In this document: one piece after another, positions 54,655 through 61,610 of the stretch
Numbering within the stretch: the stretch's first letter is position 1
Layout: each line of letters opens with the position of its first letter
NCBI RefSeq assembly: GCF_020099395.1
Contig: NZ_CP083590.1
Span: 4,278,001-4,342,000 of the forward strand
Length of the DNA stretch: 64,000 nucleotides
Direction: 5' to 3'
From: Streptomyces mobaraensis
Lineage (GTDB): Bacteria > Actinomycetota > Actinomycetes > Streptomycetales > Streptomycetaceae
Notes under the pieces: generated by a model
Database searches by the model: none
What the model was told of the DNA's origin: nothing
Seen by the model: the letters and a program-made list of their open reading frames with translations, nothing else
Made by a program: the position numbers and the translations under genes

Positions 54655-55524
54655 GTGACCGCTTCCCCTTCCGCTTCCCCTTCCCCTTCCGCTTCCCCTT
54701 TCACGACCTGGCGCGTGGGCCCCCTGGCCGAGGCGAGCGGGCTGACCGTGCGCACCCTCCACCACTGGGACGGCCTCGGGCTGCTCAGCCCGTCCCGGCG
54801 CACCGCCGGCGGCCACCGGGAGTACACGGAGGCCGACGTCGTGCGCCTCTACCAGGTGCTCGCGCTGCGCGGCCTCGGGCTGAGCCTGGAGACCATCGGC
54901 CTGTGCCTCGACTCCGGCGTCGACCCCGCCCGCGTCGTCCGCGACCACCTGGCCGAGGTGGAGGCGTCGCTCGCGCGGCTCGGCACCCTGCGGCAGCGGC
55001 TCGTCGGGCTGCGGGACGCGCTGGACAGGTCCGGGGACGCGCTGGACGGGCCTGGGAACGCGGACGTGCCCGGAGACGCGGACGGGTCCGGCCGGTCCCC
55101 GTCCCCGATCGGCCCGCTGCTCGACGCCCTGCGCGCGACCGGCGGCGCCGCCGACCACGGCGAGCGGGTGCTCCGGCGGCACCTGGACGCCGACGGCGTC
55201 GACGTCCTGCGCGCCCGCGCCGCCGGACTCGGCCCCGCCGCGCACTACCTGCTGGAGGTCGAGTGGCCCGAGCTCTACCGCCGCGCGGAGCGGCTGCGCG
55301 TGGACGGCGTGCCGCCCGCCGACCCCCGGGTACGGCGGCTGGCCGCCCGCATGGACGAACTGAGCACGCTGTTCACCGGCGGCGACCGCGAGGTCTCGGC
55401 GGGCGTGCGGCGGGCCTGGGACGAGGACCCGGCCGCCCTGTCCGGCGACCCGGACGCCCCGGCGGACGGCTGGCGCGACCTCTCCGCCTATCTCGACGCC
55501 GCGCGGCGGGGGGTACGCGGATGA
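54655..55524 (+). CDS. MerR family regulator with TipAS-like ligand domain
   Basis: This 289-residue regulator has a Pro/Ser leader, an N-terminal MerR winged HTH (VGPLAEASGLTVRTLHHWDG, RTAGGHREYTEADVVRLYQV), a coiled-coil (VRDHLAEVEASLARLGTLRQ) and a C-terminal TipAS-like domain with LLEVEWPELYRRAERLRVDG, DPRVRRLAARMDEL and FTGGDREVSAGVRRAW. TipAL of S. lividans binds thiopeptide antibiotics through this domain, so a drug-sensing role is likely. The linker carries GNADVPGDADGSG-type low complexity. Start GTG 54655, after the palindromic operator at 54623-54639. The stop overlaps the next gene (ATGA). Confidence 0.9.
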   Translation: MTASPSASPSPSASPFTTWRVGPLAEASGLTVRTLHHWDGLGLLSPSRRTAGGHREYTEADVVRLYQVLALRGLGLSLETIGLCLDSGVDPARVVRDHLAEVEASLARLGTLRQRLVGLRDALDRSGDALDGPGNADVPGDADGSGRSPSPIGPLLDALRATGGAADHGERVLRRHLDADGVDVLRARAAGLGPAAHYLLEVEWPELYRRAERLRVDGVPPADPRVRRLAARMDELSTLFTGGDREVSAGVRRAWDEDPAALSGDPDAPADGWRDLSAYLDAARRGVRG

Positions 55525-55754
55525 GCCGCCGTGTCCGGGACCGCCGTCAGGCGCGCCTCCTCAAGAGGGACTTCCGTGCACACGTCCTCGCTCTGTTCCC
55601 GCTGCTTCCCCTGCTCCTCCTCGCCCTCCCGGCCTGCTGCGCCCTGGCGGCGTTCGGCGCGCTGCCCTGGTCGGTGCCCGTCGTCGCCCTGCCGGTGGCC
55701 CTGGCCGTGCTGTGGGTACGCCGCTTCCTGCGGCTCTCGGGCCGGAGTGCCTGA
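55521..55754 (+). CDS. Small membrane protein
   Basis: This 77-residue protein is basic at both ends with two adjacent membrane segments (VLALFPLLPLLLLALPACC and VPVVALPVALAVLWV). Its ATG overlaps the stop of the MerR gene, so it is translationally coupled and is the most likely partner or target of that regulator. No family recognised; a role in drug tolerance is speculation. Confidence 0.7.
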   Translation: MSRRVRDRRQARLLKRDFRAHVLALFPLLPLLLLALPACCALAAFGALPWSVPVVALPVALAVLWVRRFLRLSGRSA

Positions 55755-55816
55755 GCGGACCCCTGTGCCGGAGGGGCCCCTGTGCCGGAGGGGGTGGCCC
55801 TCACGCCCTCACGCCC

Positions 55817-56155
55817 TCACAGCGTCTTGACCAGTCGCGCCGCCTCCGCCAGCGGCAGTGACGGGTACGTGCTCCGGACCGCCCGGACCGCCGCCGCCAC
55901 GCCCCGTTCGTCGCGGACCCGGCGCAGGGCGGGGGCGTCGACGGCGGCGCGGAGTTCGTCGAAGGAGGCGAAGGTGCGGGTGTACCAGTCGCGCCGCCTG
56001 CGGCGGTCCGCGTACGCCTCCGCCGCGCCGGCGAGGACGGTTCCGAGCGCGGCGCAGAGGGCGAGGGCCCAGAACGTGTGGGCGGCGTAGGCGACGACGG
56101 CCAGGACGAAGGCGACGGCCGCGCCGCACCACAGGGCCAGGCGGGGAAGGTGCAT
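55817..56155 (-). CDS. Hypothetical membrane protein
   Basis: This 112-residue protein has two N-terminal membrane segments (LALWCGAAVAFVLAVVAYAA and FWALALCAALGTVLAGAAEA), a basic turn (DRRRRRDWY) and a cytoplasmic helical tail ending YPSLPLAEAARLVKTL. Start ATG 56155. It lies downstream of the type VII-associated operon in the same direction, but separated by about 200 bp of minisatellite. Function unknown. Confidence 0.72.
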   Translation of the reverse strand: MHLPRLALWCGAAVAFVLAVVAYAAHTFWALALCAALGTVLAGAAEAYADRRRRRDWYTRTFASFDELRAAVDAPALRRVRDERGVAAAVRAVRSTYPSLPLAEAARLVKTL

Positions 56156-56198
56156 GGGCGGGGTGCCTCCTGTGTCGTGCGGTGCCGCTCAGGTCGGC

Positions 56199-56319
56199 CG
56201 CGGTCGCCCTGAGCGGCGCGGTCGCCCTGAGTGCCGCGGTCGCCGTGGTCGCCGCGGCCGATCCGGCGTGTGGCCGATCCGGAGCGCGGCCGATCCGGAG
56301 CGCAGCCGATCCGAAGCGC
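56199..56319 (-). repeat. Composite minisatellite: 18-bp x3 then 16-bp x4
   Basis: Three 18-bp units CGCGGTCGCC-CTGAG-type (56199-56252) are followed by four 16-bp units GGCCGATCCGGAGCGC (56256-56319; first and last diverged). The array fills most of the gap between two minus-strand genes and has no coding support. Confidence 0.85.
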
Positions 56320-56356
56320 GGTCGCCGCGGAGCGCGGCCGCTCGGACCCTAGCCGC

Positions 56357-57091
56357 TCAGGCCGTCGCCACCGGCCACTGCCCGCCCGGGAACGCCCGGT
56401 TGTCCTTCGCCTCGCCCTCCACGGCCGTCATCTGCTGGGCCTGGGCGCCGAGTGCGGCGACGAGCGTGGTGACGGCGGTGATGATGAGGGCGGTGTTGAC
56501 GCCGGCCTCTTCGACGATGATGGCCGCGCCGGCCGCCGAGAACACCACCGAGCCGAGTGCGGCGATGGCCGCGACGATGGCGACGATGAACTTCACCAGG
56601 ATGACGCCGAGGGCCACGTAGAAGGCGAGGCCCGCGACGGCGCAGAGGGTAAGCGCCGTGGCGATCTTGTCGGCGCTGGTCGCGATCTGCGTCGCCGCCG
56701 TGGGCTGGAGCTTCACGGCCGAGGTGTAGGCGGTCGCGCCGTCGCCCTTCCACTGCTTGGGCGCCCGGAGCGCGTCGGCGGCGACGTTGCCGGCCACGTC
56801 GGTGGCGTGCCCGCGTACGTCGTGCTGCCAGGTGTAGGCGTCCTTGAAGGCGGTGACGGGGACGGCGGCCCCCTTGAGGAGCTCACCGATCTTGTTCAGG
56901 ATCCACTTGCCCAGCTCGATCAGCTTGTTGGCGCACCAGATCAGCGCCTTGCCGATGACCTCGGGCACGTACCACTTGTTGGCGGTGGACTCCGCCTTCG
57001 GGCCCACCTGGTTGAGCTTCGCCGTCAGGTTGGTGAGCCCGGAGTTCAGCTTGTCGATGGTCGCCGTGTACTGCGCGGCGTTGAATGCCAC
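56357..57091 (-). CDS. WXG100-like protein with C-terminal membrane segments
   Basis: This 244-residue protein resembles type VII secretion-associated helical proteins. The N-terminus AAQYTATIDKLNSGLTNLTA and a helical region with APKQWKGDGATAYTSAVKL (a W-x-G element) are followed by helices ADKIATALTLCAVAG and membrane segments FYVALGVILVKFIVAIVAAI and SVVFSAAGAAIIV plus a last one (TALIITAVTTLVAALG). It is the last gene of a three-gene minus-strand operon, 55 nt after the 101-residue protein. Export through an ESX system or membrane insertion cannot be decided. Confidence 0.75.
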   Translation of the reverse strand: MAFNAAQYTATIDKLNSGLTNLTAKLNQVGPKAESTANKWYVPEVIGKALIWCANKLIELGKWILNKIGELLKGAAVPVTAFKDAYTWQHDVRGHATDVAGNVAADALRAPKQWKGDGATAYTSAVKLQPTAATQIATSADKIATALTLCAVAGLAFYVALGVILVKFIVAIVAAIAALGSVVFSAAGAAIIVEEAGVNTALIITAVTTLVAALGAQAQQMTAVEGEAKDNRAFPGGQWPVATA

Positions 57092-57146
57092 GATTCCCCC
57101 TGTTGTGCCGTGCCTGCTGTACGTGCCGTGCCGTGGATCAGGTGGA

Positions 57147-57452
57147 TCAGTACGCCTTTTCGACGCTCTTCGTGGTGTCCACCTCGTGGTCGTCGTACGC
57201 GCGGGCGTTGACCGCCAGCGCGTCCGCGACCGCCTTCGTGCGGTCCCGGCCCTCGGAGGTCCGGGAGGAGATCTGGTCCACCGCGTCCATGTAGGCGGAC
57301 ACGAGGATCTGGAACAGACCGGCCTCCAGGCGGGTCATGCGCAGGCCCTCCACGGTGTTGTGGATGCCGCCGAGCGTGGCGCTCTGCTTGTCCCACATCC
57401 CGGCGTCGGTGCGGATGCCGTCGGTGATGACCTTGAGATCGGGGTCGCCCAT
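57147..57452 (-). CDS. EspC/WXG100-like small helical protein
   Basis: This 101-residue all-helical protein starts LKVITDGIRTDAGMWDKQSA and continues with a second long helix (LFQILVSAYMDAVDQISSRT). It has the size and helix-turn-helix hairpin pattern of ESX/type VII substrate-like proteins (EspC-related), with no signal peptide. A Y-D-D-H-E-like turn lies near the end. It sits between the YbaB-like and the WXG100-like genes and probably pairs with one of them. Start ATG 57452. Confidence 0.75.
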   Translation of the reverse strand: MGDPDLKVITDGIRTDAGMWDKQSATLGGIHNTVEGLRMTRLEAGLFQILVSAYMDAVDQISSRTSEGRDRTKAVADALAVNARAYDDHEVDTTKSVEKAY

Positions 57453-57546
57453 GGGCTGCTTCCTCCGGTGGTGTGCGGCCGTTTCCCCGCGGCCGGCGGG
57501 GACGGATCTGCGGGCGAGACGCGCGGCCGGAGCCGGCCCGGCCCGC

Positions 57547-58356
57547 TCAGTCGGCGAACCGCGCCGGATCGGCGAGGATGGCCATGGCCTCCTTGAACAG
57601 GCCGTCCAGCTGGTGGGCGGACGGCCCTCGCGAGGCGCCGGCGACGAGGCGGTCGCGGGCGTCGGCCAGGGCCTCGGCGAGGGCCTGGTTCAGCCGCACG
57701 GCGGACCGGCCGGCCGCCCACGCGGGGTGCACGGAACAGGAGACCAGTGCTCCCTGGGCCACGGTGACGGCCACCTGTCCGCCGGCCGACTTGCCGGTGA
57801 ACGTCTCGGGTTCGGCCGCGGCCGGTCCGGCGATCGCGTCCAGGTCGAACAGGGACAGCATCTCCTCGGCCACCTCGTCGAGGCGGCGGGGGAGGACGTA
57901 CCGGAGGTCGGGCTCCGGCATCTCGGGCGGCGCCCCGGCGGATTCCGTTTCGTACCCGGGTCCGCGCCCGGGGCCGTGCCCGGATCCATGCCCGGGTCCG
58001 CGCCCGGAGGCGTCGGCGGTGAACGGCGAGGCGGCGTCGAGCCGTTCGGCCCGGCGCTCCCAGTCCGTCCCTTCCATCGACCGCGACCAGCCCTCCAGCC
58101 GCTCCCGCAGCGCGGATTCGTAGGCCGCGGTGACGGCGGCGTCCAGGGCGCCGGGCGCCTGCCGCCGCTCCCAGTCCGTGACGAGGGCGATGCGCTCGGG
58201 CAGTCCGTCGGCGGCGAGCCGTACGCTGACGGCGCCTTGGGGGTCGCTGCCGGTGACCTCCCGCGGTACCTGTTCCCGCAGGTCCGACATCAGCCGTTGG
58301 ATGCCCAGGATGTGCTCCCGGGCCTGGTGCAAGTCCGCGAACGGGTCGCCGTTCAC
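57547..58356 (-). CDS. YbaB/EbfC-like protein, type VII-associated
   Basis: This 269-residue protein contains two YbaB/EbfC-like modules. The first has a long N-terminal helix (DLHQAREHILGIQRLMSDLR) and a strand set (GAVSVRLAADGLPERIALV); the second has GGQVAVTVAQGALVSCSVHP and the helix LNQALAEALADARDRLVAG. A Gly/His/Pro linker (RGPGHGSGHGPGRGPG) joins them. In actinobacteria such proteins precede WXG100-type genes (EspL-like). Start GTG 58356 after GAAGGGGG. It leads a three-gene operon with 57147-57452 and 56357-57091. Confidence 0.75.
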   Translation of the reverse strand: MNGDPFADLHQAREHILGIQRLMSDLREQVPREVTGSDPQGAVSVRLAADGLPERIALVTDWERRQAPGALDAAVTAAYESALRERLEGWSRSMEGTDWERRAERLDAASPFTADASGRGPGHGSGHGPGRGPGYETESAGAPPEMPEPDLRYVLPRRLDEVAEEMLSLFDLDAIAGPAAAEPETFTGKSAGGQVAVTVAQGALVSCSVHPAWAAGRSAVRLNQALAEALADARDRLVAGASRGPSAHQLDGLFKEAMAILADPARFAD

Positions 58357-58754
58357 CGATCCCCCTTCGTTGAGCACGGCACGGAGCCGCCTCTTCCGGA
58401 AAACGGGTGAACGACGCCGCGTGCTTGACGTGGCGTGCACGCTAACACGCCACCTTCGCCCGGCCGAGGGATACGGGAGGGATTCCACTTGACTCCTGAG
58501 CCGGATGTGGTGCCATTACCGGCCAAGCGCGCCGGACGCGGACGGTAATAGCAGCCGGTGGGGCGGGCGTTCGGGGCCGGCGCCACCGGTTGCCCCATGC
58601 GTCTCGTCCGGCGCATCCGCCTCTCGCGAACGGCTGTGCGCGGCACGGGCGGTTCGCTCCGTACCGGCCGATCGGCCGCCCCTCGTACGGTTCATTCCGT
58701 CCTGACCGACTCGCCCCCCCTCCTCCCTCTTCATCCTGGCCACCCTCTCCGTCC
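58357..58754. promoter_or_regulatory. Intergenic region upstream of the type VII-associated operon
   Basis: I see no gene in these 398 bp. They should contain the operon promoter on the minus strand and the 3' flank of the PHP metallohydrolase gene at 58755. Confidence 0.45.
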
Positions 58755-60266
58755 TCAGCGTTCAACTCGGCCCAGGAACACCGGATTCGTCATCGCCGCC
58801 ATCGCTCCCGGCAGCTCCCGCCCCGCGGCCGGGCGGCGGACCTCCGCCCGGACGTACGCGGCGCGCGCCGGCGTCGTCCGCCACTCCACCCGGCCGTCCG
58901 CCGGGAGCGGTACGGACAGCACCGTGCCCTGGTCCGTCACGAACGCCGCCGTGCAGCCCGCCGGCGCGCCCGTGACCGCCAGGCGGGCCGTCACCTCGGT
59001 GCCGGGCCCGGCCGGGAGCCGGCCGCCGATGCCCGCGTGGGCGCCGCCGCCCGTCGTGACGGCGAAGGACAGGCCGATCGCCGAGGACTCGGCGATCCAG
59101 CTCCGCCCCGCCCGGATGCCCGCCAGAACGGCGTCGTGGGACAGCTCGTCGGCGAGGACGACCGTCTGGGGGAGGCCGACGGTCTGCGGCTCGCGGTGGG
59201 CGTCGCTGTTCCCCATGGCGGCCAGCCACCGGCCGCCCTCCCGGGCCGCGCCGGCGAGCAGGGCGTCCCAGGTGGCGACGGCCATCTCGTCGTCCGGCGT
59301 GAACGGACCGTTCCACACCTCCACGGCGTCCGCGTGCGCGTAGCCGAACTTCCAGGAGCAGCCGACGCACGTGCCGTACGGATGCGCCGGGACGACCAGA
59401 CCGCCGGCGCGCCGGATCGCCCGCGCGTGCCGGCCGAACGCGTCGTCCCGGGCGCGGTAGCGCCAGTCGACGAACGTGCCGGGGTCGGTGCCCAGGGCCA
59501 GGACGTGGCCGTTGCGGGTGGTGACCTCCTCACCGGTGAGGATCAGCAGGTCGTCGCCCCACAGGCCCTGCCAGGCGGCGTGGCCCGAGGTGGTGTTGTG
59601 CTCGGTGGTGACGATCCAGTCGAGCCCGGCGGCCCGCGCCGCCGCCGCGATCCCGGCCGGGGTGCGGAGGCCGTCCGAGTGGACGCTGTGCAGGTGCCCG
59701 TCGCCGCGGTACCAGGCCCGGCCGCGGCCCTTCGCCCGCCGCGGCGGGTACACCGGCTCCGGCGTGGTGCCCGGCGGGCCGTACCGGAGGGTCACGCTCA
59801 CCTCGTACGCCATCCCGGCCGGCGCCACCGTGTACGGGCCGAGGACGACGTGCCAGGTGCCGGGCCGGACGGGGCCGGGCAGATAGCCGGGGGTGGCCCG
59901 TTCGGCGCTGATCGAGAACTCCGTGCGGGCGCCGCCCGACCAGCCCCGGAAGCCGTCGGGGCCGGTGCCGCGCTCGTCGAAGACCCCGATGTCGCAGGCG
60001 TTGCCCGGCACGCCGGGCGGCACGGCCGGCCGGTCGTAGGTGTACGAGATCGCGATCTCGCGGACGCCGCGCGGCACTTCCACGGGGAGGTGGACGAAGT
60101 CGGGCGCGCCGGCCGGCAGGCTGCCGGTCACCTTGCGCGTCTCCGTCGTGCCGCTGCCGCCGGGCGCCGGTGCGCCGGCGGCGTGAGCGAACGTCACGCC
60201 ATCGAGCGTAAGGGCACCCGCCGCTCCCGCGACAGCCGTCAGTTTCAGGACATCCCGTCGTGCCAT
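58755..60266 (-). CDS. CehA/McbA family PHP-domain metallohydrolase, probably Tat-exported
   Basis: This 503-residue protein begins MARRDVLKLTAVAGAAGALT, a twin-arginine-type signal. A beta-sandwich region (about residues 45-190) precedes a PHP metal-hydrolase domain with GDGHLHSVHSDG, TTEHNTTSGH, GEEVTTRNGH, PAHPYG and AAMGNSDAHREPQ, supplying His and Asp ligands. Relatives hydrolyse phosphoesters or carbamates. A C-terminal domain of about 120 residues follows. An upstream in-frame GTG (60278) with GGAGG 5 nt away would add MERR-like residues and another Arg pair. Divergent from the F420-type oxidoreductase gene. Confidence 0.88.
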   Translation of the reverse strand: MARRDVLKLTAVAGAAGALTLDGVTFAHAAGAPAPGGSGTTETRKVTGSLPAGAPDFVHLPVEVPRGVREIAISYTYDRPAVPPGVPGNACDIGVFDERGTGPDGFRGWSGGARTEFSISAERATPGYLPGPVRPGTWHVVLGPYTVAPAGMAYEVSVTLRYGPPGTTPEPVYPPRRAKGRGRAWYRGDGHLHSVHSDGLRTPAGIAAAARAAGLDWIVTTEHNTTSGHAAWQGLWGDDLLILTGEEVTTRNGHVLALGTDPGTFVDWRYRARDDAFGRHARAIRRAGGLVVPAHPYGTCVGCSWKFGYAHADAVEVWNGPFTPDDEMAVATWDALLAGAAREGGRWLAAMGNSDAHREPQTVGLPQTVVLADELSHDAVLAGIRAGRSWIAESSAIGLSFAVTTGGGAHAGIGGRLPAGPGTEVTARLAVTGAPAGCTAAFVTDQGTVLSVPLPADGRVEWRTTPARAAYVRAEVRRPAAGRELPGAMAAMTNPVFLGRVER

Positions 60267-60472
60267 CCGCCGCTCCACCCGGACCTCCAGCGCTCGTGCC
60301 GTCTCGTCCTGTGCCGCCCTGTGCCGCCTTGTTCTACGCCACCCGCGCGCCTCGCGGAACGGGCGGTGCGACGGACGGCGGATGACGGTCGTGTGTCGCC
60401 CGTTCGACATGGGTCACGCGCGGCCGCCCAGGGATTACCGTGGGTACAGGCGACAGACGGAGGTTCTCCCGC

Positions 60473-61330
60473 ATGCGGATCGCGACCACGGTCTTCCTCA
60501 CGGACGAGACGATCACCCCGGTCCGGCTCGCCCGAGAGCTCGAACAGCGCGGCTTCTCGGGTCTTTACCTGCCCCAGCACACCCACATCCCGGTCGAACG
60601 GACGACGCCCTCGCCCGCGGGCGACCCGCTGCCGCGCGAGTACGGGCGGGCCTACGACCCGTTCGTCGCGCTGGCCCAGGCCGCCGCCGTCACCCACCGG
60701 ATCACCGTGGGCACGGGCGTCGCCCTCGTCGCCCAGCACGACCCCGTCGTCCTCGCCAAGCAGGCCGCCACCCTGGACCACCTCAGCGGCGGCCGCTTCA
60801 CCCTCGGCGTCGGCTACGGCTGGAACGTCGAGGAGGCCGCCGACCACGGCGTCGACTGGGCGACCCGGCGCCGGCTGGTCCGCGACCGGATGGCGCTGAT
60901 GCGGGCGCTGTGGGAGGACGAACCGACGGCGTACGAAGGCGAGTTCGCGTCCGTACGGGCCAGCTGGGCGTACCCCAAGCCGCTGCTGCCGCCACGGCAG
61001 CGGGTCGGCGCGCCGCCGCTCGTCGGGCCCCGGACGCTGATCGGCGGGGCCGCCGGCCCCGGGCTGTTCGCGGCCGTCGCGGAGTACGCGGACGGCTGGC
61101 TGCCCATCGGAGGCGGCGGGCTGCGCGAGGCGCTGCCCCGGCTGCGGCAGGCGTGGGCGGACGCGGGGCGGCCGGGCGAGCCGGCCGTAGTGCCGTACGC
61201 CGTCCACCCGTCGGCGGGCAAGCTCGCGCATCTCGCGGAGCTGGGGATCGAAGAGGTCGTGGTGGGGCTGCCGGCGGCGGGGGAGGGGGAGGTGCTTCGG
61301 GCGCTGGACGCGCATGCGGAGTTTCTGTGA
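60473..61330 (+). CDS. F420-dependent LLM class oxidoreductase
   Basis: This 285-residue luciferase-like monooxygenase fold protein belongs to the actinobacterial F420-dependent group (TIGR03619-like). It starts [16 protein letters not shown], followed by [40 protein letters not shown], the diagnostic [19 protein letters not shown] and the C-terminal [18 protein letters not shown]. It uses reduced F420 to hydride-reduce or oxidise an unknown substrate. Start ATG 60473 has GGAGG 9 nt upstream. The F420 biosynthesis gene fbiC follows 280 bp downstream on the same strand. Confidence 0.88.
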   Translation: MRIATTVFLTDETITPVRLARELEQRGFSGLYLPQHTHIPVERTTPSPAGDPLPREYGRAYDPFVALAQAAAVTHRITVGTGVALVAQHDPVVLAKQAATLDHLSGGRFTLGVGYGWNVEEAADHGVDWATRRRLVRDRMALMRALWEDEPTAYEGEFASVRASWAYPKPLLPPRQRVGAPPLVGPRTLIGGAAGPGLFAAVAEYADGWLPIGGGGLREALPRLRQAWADAGRPGEPAVVPYAVHPSAGKLAHLAELGIEEVVVGLPAAGEGEVLRALDAHAEFL

Positions 61331-61337
61331 GGGGTGG

Positions 61338-61530
61338 TTGCCCCGGTCCCGCCCTTTCTCCGTTTCTTCCAGGGCTGCGCCCCGGACCCCGCCTGTCGCG
61401 GCTCCGCCGCTCGTCCTCAAACGCCGGACGGGCTGGATAGCGCGCCCGGGCGCAACCACTCAGCCCGTCCGGCGTTTGAGGACAGCGCCCGCAGGGCGCT
61501 TGGGGGTGCGGGGGCCTCCCCCGCCCCGTC
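61338..61530. repeat. Facing pair of intergenic GC-rich repeats
   Basis: A forward copy (about 61338-61435) and a reverse copy (61461-61530) of the CGCCGGACGGGCTG family face each other. Their ends form a perfect 23-bp inverted repeat (61413-61435 with 61461-61483) with a 25-nt spacer. The pair lies between two same-strand genes, so it would end transcription of the oxidoreductase gene. Confidence 0.8.
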
Positions 61531-61610
61531 TCACGGACCGTGAGCATCGGCACAACAACCCCGGCGCGATGCCCCCTGGCATCCCCGCTTTGCCCTCGTA
61601 TGCTCGGGGG

